From Nitrospirota bacterium (GTDB taxonomy: Bacteria > Nitrospirota > Thermodesulfovibrionia > SZUA-242): a DNA stretch of 64,000 nt. Below the pieces are notes generated by a model that saw only the letters and a program-made list of their open reading frames with translations, made no database searches and was not told the origin of the DNA. The stretch spans positions 1-64,000 of the forward strand of contig JACRHH010000007.1 of the NCBI GenBank assembly GCA_016212095.1, in the 5' to 3' direction. This document shows, in pieces, positions 19,451 to 27,782 of this stretch; position 1 is the stretch's first letter, and the number at the start of each line of letters is the position of its first letter. Position numbers and translations under genes: made by a program.

Positions 19451-19478
19451 AATTTCGATGTTCAGTCAAATCGAAATT
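19451..19478. promoter_or_regulatory. Candidate operator: 9-bp inverted repeat upstream of the DUF4143 ATPase
   Basis: AATTTCGAT (19451-19459) and ATCGAAATT (19470-19478) form a perfect dyad with a 10-base spacer. The AT-rich DNA lies just 5' of the minus-strand ATPase start at 19434, where a promoter or regulator site is expected. No cognate regulator is identifiable. Confidence 0.4.
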
Positions 19479-19688
19479 CTGATTTTCAATTTGGACGATT
19501 GGGAATTTAATTTCTCTCTTTATGGGGCATTAGATTAACTGCATACGTATGAACTGCCACGGGTGACGCCAGTGAACGTTGTGGCACTAGTGATCCACTG
19601 CAAAAGGATATAATGTCATCCCGGTTGCCTGGCGGCAAGGCAGTGGAAGCCGGAATAGCCTCGAAAAATGTTCTACGGAGCGTGATAT

Positions 19689-20260
19689 ATGCGATTATCC
19701 GGGTCAGTCGATCAGTTCGCCGATTTTCTGCGGGTTCAGGGCGTCAGGCATGGCGTTTCCGATTCAACCGTCCATGCCTACACATCCGCCGTGCGCCGGT
19801 TCATCGGCGTTGTCGGCGACATCGAGGCGCATGAACTGACCGCTTCGCATGTGATCCGGTACAAGGCGCATCTGTTGAAGCCCGTCGTCAGGGACAATCC
19901 GCCGCCTTACGATGGGAATAATCCGCGGGACAGGCAGCAATACATTTGGCGCAGGCCGTGAGGCCGTTGCTGCTTGAACGCATGGCCGAACTTGATGGCA
20001 GGGCACGGGAGAACCCGCTGATCGTGGAGGTTGGCTACCAGAACATATGGAAACGTATCCGGACGGTCGCGCGGAAAGCCGGAATCGCGGAGAACATGCA
20101 TCCGCACATGCTGCGGCATACGGCGGCAACCGTCATGCTGGAGCAAGGCGAGAACATCCGCATAATCCAGACGTTTCTGGGGCATGAATCAATCCAGACC
20201 ACTGCCAGGTACGCGCAGGTTCGGGACGGCCGGGTGAAGAGCGCGGTGGGGAAGTTGTGA
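19689..20260 (+). pseudogene. Tyrosine recombinase/integrase, internally deleted and frameshifted
   Basis: Two fragments in different frames belong to one tyrosine recombinase. The first (19689 to ~19961, ATG with GGAG upstream) encodes an N-terminal SAM-like core-binding domain (VDQFADFLRVQG...DSTVHAYTSAVRRFIG). The second (~19946-20260) encodes the C-terminal catalytic part with HPHMLRHTAAT, the LGHESIQTTARY box and the nucleophile Tyr. The middle of the catalytic domain, about 100 residues carrying the first active-site Arg and the Lys, is missing. The gene cannot make a functional integrase. It marks the island as a former mobile element. Confidence 0.85.
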
Positions 20261-20283
20261 TTCAAGGAAGGTGAGGCGACAGC

Positions 20284-20970
20284 TTATGCGCCTGTCATGC
20301 TCAACGCGTGAGAGGCAATGTGGGCGGATGGCAGATCGCGCACCGCGCTTGCCGCCTGAATCAGCGTTTGCCGTTCGGCATGGGAGAGGGCATGCAGATC
20401 GCCGCCCTTGAAATAAACCATTGCCTTGAGCCCTTCGCTTGGCTGGAAATCCTGGCCGAATAGCGCCCGCGCCGAGGCCAGGCCCTTGGCAAGACTGACG
20501 TTTGCTTTAATCATCGCGGCGATGTCCTGATAATCTTTGGCTTCGATTCGCTGCAAAATTACCTTGACCTTGGTTGCCATCAGGTCGTCCAGCGAGGCAA
20601 CCTGCAAGATACCGTCTTCAGTCAGTTCCGGCTCTCCAATGCGGCCAAAGCCGACGGTTCCGAAAAACGATACCTTCACATGCTCGCGCCGGTCATCACT
20701 TCCGGCAACCAGCACGGTGAGCGTTTCCGGTTGCTCTTGCAGAACAGTGGCCCTGGCGAGAAACGGAAAAGCCGCTTTCATGGCCTTTCTGTCCAGTGGT
20801 CTGTCGGTGAAGAAATCAAAGTCAACCGATGCGCGGTGGCCCAGGCGCAATGCAATGGCTGTGCCGCCATACAGCACGAAACCAAGTTCCTGCGCCGGAC
20901 GCAACGCCGGCCAGAGCCGTTGTTGGGCCGGGGGCAAAGTTTCCATGCGCGCCTTGAACGTACGGATCAT
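20284..20970 (-). CDS. Nucleotidyltransferase, AbiEii/AbiGii-type toxin
   Basis: I chose the ATG at 20970: GGAGG lies eight bases upstream, and its ATG overlaps the TGA of the preceding gene (ATGA). This gives 228 residues. The hallmark of AbiEii-like nucleotidyltransferases is clear at ~32-52: FVLYGGTAIALRLGHR followed by SVDFDFFTDR. Later motifs (VASLDDLMATKVKVILQRIEAKDYQDIAAM) also fit the family. AbiEii toxins are nucleotidyltransferases that inhibit growth and act in type IV toxin-antitoxin and phage-exclusion loci. The upstream coupled gene is the likely antitoxin. All core motifs are intact, unlike the neighbouring remnants. Confidence 0.85.
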   Translation of the reverse strand: MIRTFKARMETLPPAQQRLWPALRPAQELGFVLYGGTAIALRLGHRASVDFDFFTDRPLDRKAMKAAFPFLARATVLQEQPETLTVLVAGSDDRREHVKVSFFGTVGFGRIGEPELTEDGILQVASLDDLMATKVKVILQRIEAKDYQDIAAMIKANVSLAKGLASARALFGQDFQPSEGLKAMVYFKGGDLHALSHAERQTLIQAASAVRDLPSAHIASHALSMTGA

Positions 20971-21272
20971 GCCGTTTGCCTCCGGGGCATCGCGGGCACT
21001 TGGCCCGGTTCGGCCAAACCCAGCCGGTAATGCCAATAAAACCACGACCGTTCGCTGTACTGGCCGATCTCGGCGCGGGCAAGAACTTCCCGCAGATAGT
21101 CGTCACCGGCTTGAGCGGCCAGCATCTGAACATCATCGTAGTCGCCAATGTTCATCACCTGCGCCACCACGCGCTCAGGCTGCCCGATGGCCTCATCCGG
21201 GGTTTTCCACCAGATGTACTTTGCGGCAAGCCGCTTTAATATATCTCGATCGATTTGGCCCATGCGATTCAT
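20967..21272 (-). CDS. Small protein coupled to the AbiEii toxin, probable antitoxin
   Basis: This 101-residue, mainly helical protein (KYIWWKTPDEAIGQPERVVAQVMNIGDYDDVQML) precedes the nucleotidyltransferase with a four-base ATGA overlap, which suggests translational coupling. Proteins with this WWKTPDEAI pattern are regularly found next to AbiEii-like toxins. The antitoxin role is inferred from position and pattern, not from a known fold. AAGGAG lies only two bases before the ATG at 21272; a second in-frame ATG at 21263 has a spacing of eleven, so the exact start is uncertain. Confidence 0.7.
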   Translation of the reverse strand: MNRMGQIDRDILKRLAAKYIWWKTPDEAIGQPERVVAQVMNIGDYDDVQMLAAQAGDDYLREVLARAEIGQYSERSWFYWHYRLGLAEPGQVPAMPRRQTA

Positions 21273-21351
21273 TGCTCCTTGCCCCTATTATAATCGGAGC
21301 GCCAGCGCAATGCCTTAATGGGCGGCAGTGGCTGAACAGGCGCAATGGCGG

Positions 21352-21843
21352 ATGAAGGGGGCGACTTACGACACTGTTGACCGTGCGTAGCAACTGCGCG
21401 AGGAGAATACCCGTCTCAAGGCACTGCTGATCAGCCACTGCATCGCCTGGCAAGCAGCGTCTACCTCCATTCCGGAATCGTCACCGGCAGAACCGGAACC
21501 AGCCACACCACAACTTACCACAGCCGACAAGATCGCATTATTTCGCCGCCTGTTCCAGTGGCGCGCCGATGTCTATCCCGTGCGCTGGAAGTCGGCCAAG
21601 GGCAAGTCGGGCTATTCACCAGCTTGCGGCAATGAATGGAAGCCTGGCATCTGCCACAAGCCGAAGGTGAAATGCGGCGATTGCGAACAGCGCCTGTTGA
21701 TGCCGGTTACCGATCCGGTGATTTACGATCATCTGGCGGGAAAGCATACGGTTGGCGCTTATCCGCTGCTGGCCGATGACAGTTGCTGTTTTCTTGCCGC
21801 AGACTCCGCGATTCCAAGAGCTTTGAGGCGGGGTGGCAAATAG
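21352..21843 (+). pseudogene. Truncated TOTE-conflict-system primase/helicase remnant
   Basis: A single frame reads MKGATYDTVDRA, a TAG at 21388-21390, then QLREENTRLKALL (a short coiled coil), a linker, and a stretch strongly resembling the start of the TOTE archaeo-eukaryotic primase domain: ALFRRLFQWRADVYPVRW, KSGYSPACGNEW, KVKCGDCE, HLAGKHTVGAYPLLADD and CCFLAADS. Directly after LAADS, where catalytic residues should follow, the frame diverges and stops. A complete protein would be several times longer, with helicase and nuclease parts. An internal stop plus loss of the rest marks a pseudogene of a large anti-parasite or conflict protein. Confidence 0.75.
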
Positions 21844-21968
21844 TTGCATTGGTTTACTTAGACGCCCCTGCTCCCTTTTCGATGTGGCCGTGATTGAAGT
21901 AGTTCCGTGCGATGTTGCACTTGGAAAATTTTCAACCCATGCCGGAAAGCTTGTGATGTATTAGGAAA

Positions 21969-22160
21969 ATGGCTGTCATAGCGATACCTAAACCATTACG
22001 GGACAAACTTGGCGACGAAGGCGCTGACGCCTTCGTGCAGATCGTCAAGGAAATCGATTCCAATGCGCGTATTGACACGCTTGGCGTGGTTGAGGAGCGA
22101 TTCGAACGCAGGTTGTCCGAGGAAAATGCCAAAACAAACAACCGGATTACCGATCACTGA
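21969..22160 (+). CDS. Short coiled-coil protein, probably C-terminally truncated
   Basis: The 63-residue product starts MAVIAIPKPLRDKLGDEGADAF and continues into a charged helix (VVEERFERRLSEENAKTNNRITD). It resembles the N-terminus of a common small family (start MAxIxIPxxLRxKLG) that normally continues through a longer coiled coil into a C-terminal membrane helix. Here it ends before that part. The ribosome-binding site is weak (AGGA only two bases from the ATG). It is last in the accessory island and may be a broken gene; family membership is from memory of the pattern. Confidence 0.5.
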   Translation: MAVIAIPKPLRDKLGDEGADAFVQIVKEIDSNARIDTLGVVEERFERRLSEENAKTNNRITDH

Positions 22161-22167
22161 ATTGCCG

Positions 22168-23274
22168 TTACGGCATCAACCGCATGAATACCTCGTTTGA
22201 AAGCATGACGCCGCGTTTCGTAAGCGCGATACGTCCGCCAGCCTCAACCAGCAGCCCATCTCCAAGCATTTCGCCGATTATGCCCGTGTAAACATGCGGC
22301 AGATCGTGCCGCGGAATTCCCGCCGAAGTGCGAAGCGCAAGCATGACGCGCTCGAAACGGGCGGTTTCCACGGAGAGACTCTCCGCATTTTCCGGCGGTA
22401 ATTGCCGTTGCTCCAGAGCGGTCAGGTATGCGCCGAGTTCCGGCAAGTTATAACGGCGAGTACTTTCACGGAACGAATGAGCCGACGGGCCGACGCCCAG
22501 ATACGAGCCGCGCCGCCAGTAGTTCAGATTGTGCATGCATTCATGTCCGGTTCGGGCAAAGTTGGAAATTTCGTAACGGTGTATTCCAGCGCTTTCGAGC
22601 ATGGCTACGGCGCTTTCGTACATGGAGATTGCGCTTGCATCGTCCGGCATTGCAACTTTATTGCCATGAACCAGTCCGGAAATCGGCGTGCCGTCTTCCA
22701 CTGTCAGCTCATACATGGATACATGATCCGGCCCAAGCGATATGGTTTCGTTAATGGTGCTTGCCCACGATTCCGGCGTCTGCCCCGGAATGCCGTAGAT
22801 CAGATCAATGCCGACATTGGCAAGTCCGGCGTTTCGCGCCGCCTCAAACGCGCCGCGCGCCGCATCGGCGTCGTGAATTCGTCCGAGAAACGAGAGCACG
22901 CTGTTATCGAATGACTGAACGCCGATGCTTAACCTGTTTATCCCGGCTTCCCTGAACCGGCAAAGGCCCTCCATGCTGATCGTGCCGGGATTGCATTCGA
23001 GCGTGACTTCAACCGGATGCATTGCCAGATGGCGGGAAGCTGTGTCCAGCAGCCAGGCAATATCGCGCGGATCGAGAAGCGACGGCGTTCCGCCGCCGAA
23101 ATAGATGGTGGAAAAGACGGCGTCCTTCCACTCATCCGCGCGCAGTTCGATCTCGCCGAAAACCGCGCCGACAAAGCGTTTCATTAACGATTCTTCGAAA
23201 TTTACCGAGAAGAAATCGCAGTAGCCGCATTTTCTGATGCAGAACGGAATGTGGAGGTAAAGCCCGGCGGTCAT
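22168..23274 (-). CDS. hemW: HemW-like radical SAM protein (heme chaperone; coproporphyrinogen-oxidase-like)
   Basis: A 368-residue radical-SAM protein. From the ATG at 23274 it begins MTAGLYLHIPFCIRKCGYCDF, giving the CX3CX2C cluster motif with HIPFC typical of HemW/HemN. The SAM-binding GGGTPS and the HemW motifs ECNPG, GVQSF and YGIPGQT follow. A C-terminal HemN_C-like winged domain ends the protein (ARFERVMLALRTSAGI). HemW transfers heme to apoproteins and does not oxidise coproporphyrinogen. A TTG at 23301 would add nine residues but has no better ribosome-binding site. It abuts the accessory island on its 3' side. Confidence 0.9.
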   Translation of the reverse strand: MTAGLYLHIPFCIRKCGYCDFFSVNFEESLMKRFVGAVFGEIELRADEWKDAVFSTIYFGGGTPSLLDPRDIAWLLDTASRHLAMHPVEVTLECNPGTISMEGLCRFREAGINRLSIGVQSFDNSVLSFLGRIHDADAARGAFEAARNAGLANVGIDLIYGIPGQTPESWASTINETISLGPDHVSMYELTVEDGTPISGLVHGNKVAMPDDASAISMYESAVAMLESAGIHRYEISNFARTGHECMHNLNYWRRGSYLGVGPSAHSFRESTRRYNLPELGAYLTALEQRQLPPENAESLSVETARFERVMLALRTSAGIPRHDLPHVYTGIIGEMLGDGLLVEAGGRIALTKRGVMLSNEVFMRLMP

Positions 23275-23361
23275 GTGGTATTCTAACGCGCTTGGCGGCA
23301 AACGGGGAAATCGTGACCGGCTGGATGCTTCAAAATTGTTCGGAAGGAATTTTTACAAGTA

Positions 23362-23940
23362 ATGCACGCAAAAACCGAGGAGACCAGGGACAAGGCGGCG
23401 ATCGAAAAAACAGCCGGGAAAATACGCGGAAGGCCATTTCTGTCGGAGCGCAGGATTCAGGCAAGGGTGCGTGAACTGGCCGCCGAGATTTCGAAGGATT
23501 ACGAGGGCAAGAACCCGCTTGTCGTCGGGCTTCTGAAAGGCGCTTTCATGTTCTACGCCGATCTCACGCGCCACCTGCAGATGCCCATAACGATAGATTT
23601 CCTGATCGCCTCCAGCTATGTGATGGCAAGTACTACCGGGAAAATCAAGATTCATGCCGACATAAGAGAGCAGGTGCGCGGACGCCACGTTATACTTGTC
23701 GAAGATATCGTGGACACCGGAATCACGCTGAACCATCTGCGCCAGAACATTCTGGGCAGATCGCCTGAATCGTTGAAGATATGCTCGCTGCTCGACAAGA
23801 AAGACCGGCGCGAGGTTGATGTGCCGATCGACTATGTGGGATTTACCGTGCCGAACGAGTTTTTGGTCGGCTACGGCCTCGATTACGACAACCGTTACCG
23901 CAACCTGCCTTATATATCGGTGTTCAAGAAAAGCGAGTAG
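23362..23940 (+). CDS. hpt: Hypoxanthine phosphoribosyltransferase
   Basis: Purine salvage enzyme making IMP (and GMP) from hypoxanthine (guanine) and PRPP. The PRPP-binding loop VILVEDIVDTGITL is at ~112-125, and GLLKGAFMFYADL and YVGFTVPNEFLVGYGLDY are family signatures. At 192 residues it carries a charged N-terminal extension of about 20 residues compared with most homologues; the core could start later. AAGGAA lies twelve bases before the ATG. It is transcribed divergently from hemW, with a short gap between them, and ends at a palindromic terminator shared with pyrD. Confidence 0.9.
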   Translation: MHAKTEETRDKAAIEKTAGKIRGRPFLSERRIQARVRELAAEISKDYEGKNPLVVGLLKGAFMFYADLTRHLQMPITIDFLIASSYVMASTTGKIKIHADIREQVRGRHVILVEDIVDTGITLNHLRQNILGRSPESLKICSLLDKKDRREVDVPIDYVGFTVPNEFLVGYGLDYDNRYRNLPYISVFKKSE

Positions 23941-23965
23941 TTGAAGAGCGAGTAGTAATTGAGGA

Positions 23966-23985
23966 GGGCGGTTCGCGAACCGCCC
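23966..23985. terminator. Perfect 20-bp palindrome between convergent hpt and pyrD
   Basis: GGGCGGTTCG and its exact reverse complement are adjacent, between the ends of the convergent hpt and pyrD genes. The position fits a bidirectional transcription barrier, although the flanking T-runs are poor. Confidence 0.6.
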
Positions 23986-23996
23986 CGTTAATGAAT

Positions 23997-24905
23997 TTAA
24001 ATAATCATCCCGCCCACGATCTCCCTGATCGAGTGCAGTCCGTTTTCGTCCACGTAACATTCCAGTCCGTCCACGATTCGCTCACAAGCGTCGGGCTGCA
24101 CGAAATTCGCGGTTCCCACGGCAACGGCGGTTGCGCCGGCAAGAATGAACTCGATTGCGTTGTCGCTGTCCATGATTCCGCCCATGCCGATAATCGGAAT
24201 CTTGACCTTGCGAAAAACCTCCCAGACCATCCTTACCGCTATCGGCCTTATCGCCGGGCCTGAAAGTCCGCCGGTGATGTTTGCAAGCCTCGGACGTCTG
24301 GTTTGCGGATCGATTGCGAGTCCGAGCAGGGTGTTTATCAGTGACACAGCGTCGGAACCGGCATTCTCGGCAACGCGCGCGAATTCCGCGATGTTTCCGG
24401 CGTTCGGCGAAAGCTTTGTGATTATCGGAATGCGCGTTGCCGCCCGCACCTGCTCAACAAGACCGCCCATGGCTGAAAGATCGGTTCCGAACGCTATGCC
24501 ACCCTTCTTGACGTTCGGGCATGACACGTTAAGCTCTATGGCGTCAACCGCCGCCTCTTCAAGATGACGCGCAAGCTCGACGTATTCCTCTACGGTATTG
24601 CCCAGAATATTGACAATCACCTTCGTGTCGAACCGCCGGAGGAACGGGAGTTTTTCCTCGATAAACACCTTAAGGCCGACATTCTGGAGACCGATGGCGT
24701 TTAACATGCCACTAGGTGTCTCGTAGATGCGCGGAACCGGATTGCCCTCCATCGGATTAAGGGAAATGCCCTTCACCACAACCGCGCCAAGCCTGTTGAG
24801 GTCGATGAACTTCGAATACTCCTCGCCATACCCGAACGTTCCGGATGCGGTCATGACCGGATTTTTCAGCTTCAACGCGCCTATGCTTGTTTCGAGCTTG
24901 TTCAT
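23997..24905 (-). CDS. pyrD: Dihydroorotate dehydrogenase, class 1B catalytic subunit
   Basis: This 302-residue FMN enzyme oxidises dihydroorotate to orotate in pyrimidine synthesis. The sequence shows GTFGYGEEY, GISLNPMEGNPVPR, NVSCPNVKKGG (active-site Cys of class 1), and phosphate-binding GMGGI and AVAVGTANF near the C-terminus. The four-base gap after pyrK, the electron-transfer subunit, shows the NAD-dependent class 1B form. This suits an organism that passes electrons to NAD rather than directly to quinone. It is third in the minus-strand order greA-pyrK-pyrD. Confidence 0.95.
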   Translation of the reverse strand: MNKLETSIGALKLKNPVMTASGTFGYGEEYSKFIDLNRLGAVVVKGISLNPMEGNPVPRIYETPSGMLNAIGLQNVGLKVFIEEKLPFLRRFDTKVIVNILGNTVEEYVELARHLEEAAVDAIELNVSCPNVKKGGIAFGTDLSAMGGLVEQVRAATRIPIITKLSPNAGNIAEFARVAENAGSDAVSLINTLLGLAIDPQTRRPRLANITGGLSGPAIRPIAVRMVWEVFRKVKIPIIGMGGIMDSDNAIEFILAGATAVAVGTANFVQPDACERIVDGLECYVDENGLHSIREIVGGMII

Positions 24906-24909
24906 GGCG

Positions 24910-25683
24910 TTAAAGTATCACCTCGCCGATGCGGAAGACCGGGCCTTCCTTGCAGACCCTGCGGTAGCCGCCGGCTGTTTTTGTGACGCATCCAAGGCAT
25001 GCGCCAACGCCGCATGCCATATACTCCTCAAGCGAGACGTAGCCTTCGATTCCGTATCTATCGGACAGACCGGCCAATGCCCGGAGCATTCCGCGCGGGC
25101 CGCAGCCGTAAATCACATGATCCTGCGCCGATGTTCCGGCTGACGCCAGATATTCATTGACAGCATCGGTGACAACCCCCTGGATGCCCATGCTGCCGTC
25201 GTCGGTGGATATGGATATGTCGCTGTCGATAGAGGAAAGGATGTCGGTTGCAAGCACGTCTCCGGCATAGCGGGCTCCCACGAAAATGCGCGGCGAATCG
25301 AAACGTAGCGACTCGGCCAGAGCGGTAAGCGGAGCCACGCCAAGTCCTCCCGCCACGATGATCGGGCGCTTTCCCTCAACATTGGGGAAGCCGTTTCCAA
25401 GCGGGCCAAGCAGGTTCAGGACGCTGCCTGGCTGAAGCCCCGTCATGATCTGCGTTGCCTTGCCCTTGACGCGGTAAAGAATGTTTATGGCGCCGTTTTT
25501 CCCAAGGCGGAAAAGACTGAACGGACGTTTGAGAAGCGGATCTGTTCCGCCCGTGATGCCGAGCATGTAAAACTGTCCGGGAGCTGGCAGGGTAACTTCC
25601 TGATCCGGCGCGAGCGTGAGGCGGAAATGGTTTACCGCCACCTCGCGGTTCTCGGTGACGACGGCTTCGAACGATCTAGACAA
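24910..25683 (-). CDS. pyrK: Dihydroorotate dehydrogenase electron-transfer subunit
   Basis: This 257-residue FAD/[2Fe-2S] protein passes electrons from PyrD to NAD. It has the flavin-binding RPFSLF, the NAD-domain GGLGVAPL and a C-terminal cluster motif CGVGACLGC with a further Cys in RRVC. The start is a TTG at 25683 that overlaps the 3' end of greA by eight bases, so translation is probably coupled. Its position between greA and pyrD is unusual; pyrK-pyrD more often sits in a pyr operon. Confidence 0.93.
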   Translation of the reverse strand: MSRSFEAVVTENREVAVNHFRLTLAPDQEVTLPAPGQFYMLGITGGTDPLLKRPFSLFRLGKNGAINILYRVKGKATQIMTGLQPGSVLNLLGPLGNGFPNVEGKRPIIVAGGLGVAPLTALAESLRFDSPRIFVGARYAGDVLATDILSSIDSDISISTDDGSMGIQGVVTDAVNEYLASAGTSAQDHVIYGCGPRGMLRALAGLSDRYGIEGYVSLEEYMACGVGACLGCVTKTAGGYRRVCKEGPVFRIGEVIL

Positions 25684-26149
25684 ATTTTATATCCAGTATT
25701 TCGTAGTCTATGCTGCGAGTGGGGGTGGTTACAGTAACCTCGTCTCCCACGGATTTGCCGATAAGCGCTCGCGCAAGCGGCGATTCTATTGAGACCCTGC
25801 CGTTCTTAACGTCGCCCTCATCCGGGCCGACAAGCGTGTACTGCTTCTCTTCATCGGTATCGACATCCATAATGCTGACGGTAGCCCCGAAGACGACCCT
25901 GTCGCTGACAATGCGGGAGGGGTCGATCACCTCGGCCATGGCTATTTTGGCCTGCAATTCGGTTATTCGCCCGGCGATGAAAGACTGGCGCTCCTTGGCG
26001 GCATGGTATTCGGCGTTTTCGGAAAGGTCGCCATGAGCGCGAGCCTCCTCGATGTCCTTGATGTTTTTGCCACGTTCAACCTTTATAAGCTGTTCAAGCT
26101 CGCTTTCGAGCTTTTTGTAGCCACCGGGAGTCATCGGTATCTTATGCAT
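25676..26149 (-). CDS. greA: Transcription elongation factor GreA
   Basis: A 157-residue protein of standard length. It opens with the antiparallel coiled coil (MTPGGYKKLESELEQL...ARAHGDLSENAEYHAAKERQ), whose acidic tip enters the RNA polymerase channel to stimulate cleavage of backtracked RNA. The C-terminal FKBP-like domain carries SPLARALIGKSVGDEV. The ATG at 26149 has GAGAGG just upstream; the longer open frame upstream of it is not coding. It heads the greA-pyrK-pyrD transcript and is divergent from lysC. Confidence 0.95.
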   Translation of the reverse strand: MHKIPMTPGGYKKLESELEQLIKVERGKNIKDIEEARAHGDLSENAEYHAAKERQSFIAGRITELQAKIAMAEVIDPSRIVSDRVVFGATVSIMDVDTDEEKQYTLVGPDEGDVKNGRVSIESPLARALIGKSVGDEVTVTTPTRSIDYEILDIKFV

Positions 26150-26359
26150 TGTATCCTCTCGGATTTGTCGTGAAATTGTTTGTTTGCAGCAAATATTACG
26201 CGCAGCGAGGTGCGCGAAAAACAATTTTAGCAATCCGCTTCCGCATATGTAAAGCGCGCCAAAAGCGATTAGGCATTTTCGTGATTCCTGCTGTAAAATA
26301 TTCAGCGTTGTGCTTTGCTCTGCCTGAACATCAACAGGATTTACCGGAGGATACGAAAA

Positions 26360-27613
26360 GTGCTTATCGTTCAGAAATACGGCGGAACTTCTGTCGCCAA
26401 TGTCGAAAGGATTCAGAACGTCGCGCGGCGCGCCGTCGAGACAAAACGCCAGGGCAACGATGTTGTTGTGGTGGTTTCGGCGATGTCGGGCGAAACCGAC
26501 AAGCTTATCGGGCTTGCCAAAACAATTTCGGAGATGCCCGACGAGCGCGAACTCGACATGATAATGTCCAGCGGCGAGCGTGTGTCGAGCGCGCTTACCG
26601 CGCTTGCGGTGAAGGAGCTTGGCGAGAAATCCATAAGCTTCACCGGCAGGCAGATCGGGCTTATCACCGACGCTGCGCACACCAGCGCCCGCATCGAGCG
26701 CATTACAGCCGAACGTCTGAAAAAGGCAATCGCCGAGGGATTTATCCCGATAGTCGCCGGTTTTCAGGGCATAAGCCCCGGCGAAGACGTGACAACGCTC
26801 GGACGCGGCGGATCGGACACATCGGCGGTTGCGATAGCCGCGGCTATCGGCGCCGACAGGTGCGAAATCTACACCGACGTGGACGGCGTTTACACAACCG
26901 ACCCGAATATCGTGCCGGAAGCGCGAAAGCTGGATAAAATCTCATACGACGAGATGCTGGAGATGGCAAGTCTGGGCGCGAAGGTGCTTCAGACGCGCTC
27001 AGTCGAATTTGCTAAAAACTACAACGTGCCTGTTCTGGTGCTGTCGAGTTTCAATTACAATCCGGGAACATTGGTCACCAAGGAGGATGCCGAGATGGAG
27101 AAGGTGGTTGTGGCGGGTATCGCCTACGATAAGAATCAATCGAGAATAACGGTGGTTAACCTGCCCGACAAACCGGGTATTGCCGCCGAGATTTTCAAGG
27201 GATTGGCCGACGCCAATATAAATGTTGACATGATCGTGCAGAACGTATCGAGCGACGGAAGCACCGCCGACATATCGTTCACCGTGCCGAAGACCGATGT
27301 GCTGAAGGCGCTGAAAAACACCGAGGACACCGCCGGAAAGCTTGGCGCAATGAGAATCGACCGCCGCGACGACATCGCAAAGGTTTCGATAATCGGCGTG
27401 GGCATGAGATCGCATTCGGGCGTTGCGTCGAAAATGTTCACAACGCTTGCCTCGCACGGCATAAACATCATGATGATAAGCACGTCGGAGATCAAGGTTT
27501 CGTGCGTGGTTGACGCCAAGTACACCGAGCTTGCGGTGCGCGTGCTGCACGAGGCTTTCGAGCTGGACAAGCCCTACGCCGGAGCAACAGCCGGTTTCGA
27601 GGCGACGGACTGA
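26360..27613 (+). CDS. lysC: Aspartate kinase
   Basis: The first enzyme of the aspartate family pathway (Lys, Thr, Met, diaminopimelate), 417 residues, phosphorylating aspartate. The GTG at 26360 is chosen: GGAGG lies nine bases upstream and the product then starts [11 protein letters not shown], the kinase signature. Further motifs are [31 protein letters not shown] and [11 protein letters not shown]. Two C-terminal ACT domains ([17 protein letters not shown] and [19 protein letters not shown]) suggest feedback control by lysine and/or threonine. The same coding region could give an internal regulatory beta subunit, but no obvious start was verified. Confidence 0.95.
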   Translation: MLIVQKYGGTSVANVERIQNVARRAVETKRQGNDVVVVVSAMSGETDKLIGLAKTISEMPDERELDMIMSSGERVSSALTALAVKELGEKSISFTGRQIGLITDAAHTSARIERITAERLKKAIAEGFIPIVAGFQGISPGEDVTTLGRGGSDTSAVAIAAAIGADRCEIYTDVDGVYTTDPNIVPEARKLDKISYDEMLEMASLGAKVLQTRSVEFAKNYNVPVLVLSSFNYNPGTLVTKEDAEMEKVVVAGIAYDKNQSRITVVNLPDKPGIAAEIFKGLADANINVDMIVQNVSSDGSTADISFTVPKTDVLKALKNTEDTAGKLGAMRIDRRDDIAKVSIIGVGMRSHSGVASKMFTTLASHGINIMMISTSEIKVSCVVDAKYTELAVRVLHEAFELDKPYAGATAGFEATD

Positions 27614-27668
27614 AGCGGGTTCAGTGCGGATTTCGCAAGCGAATATAGCAATTATGATATAATTGCAA

Positions 27669-27782
27669 ATGCAATGGGTCGTCACCTATTACAGTTTCAT
27701 TAAAAAGACCGATAAGACTCCGCCAAGGGAGCTTGCAACCGCCCGAAGGCGCATGAAGGAGGTCAAACATGCTTACGCATAA
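27669..27782 (+). pseudogene. RelE/HigB-type toxin remnant (internal deletion)
   Basis: A 37-codon frame starts MQWVVTYY, the usual N-terminal strand of a RelE/HigB-like toxin, and jumps to SFIKKTDKTPPRELATARRRMKEV, its usual C-terminal tail (pattern F-x-KK-T-x-KTP-x-x-E-x-x-x-A). The roughly 70 residues between, holding the RNase core, are absent. It overlaps the start of the HTH antitoxin gene by 14 bases, the normal toxin-then-antitoxin order of higBA loci. Confidence 0.7.

Noticed and set aside
20537-21355. A 272-codon plus-strand frame opposite the AbiEii genes
   Set aside because: It is the antisense of two well-supported minus-strand genes and its translation is low-complexity and arginine/serine-rich without any motif or ribosome-binding site.
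26150-26680. A longer version of greA reaching back across the lysC start
   Set aside because: The upstream part lies opposite lysC coding sequence and lacks conservation, while the ATG at 26149 gives a standard-length GreA with a good ribosome-binding site.
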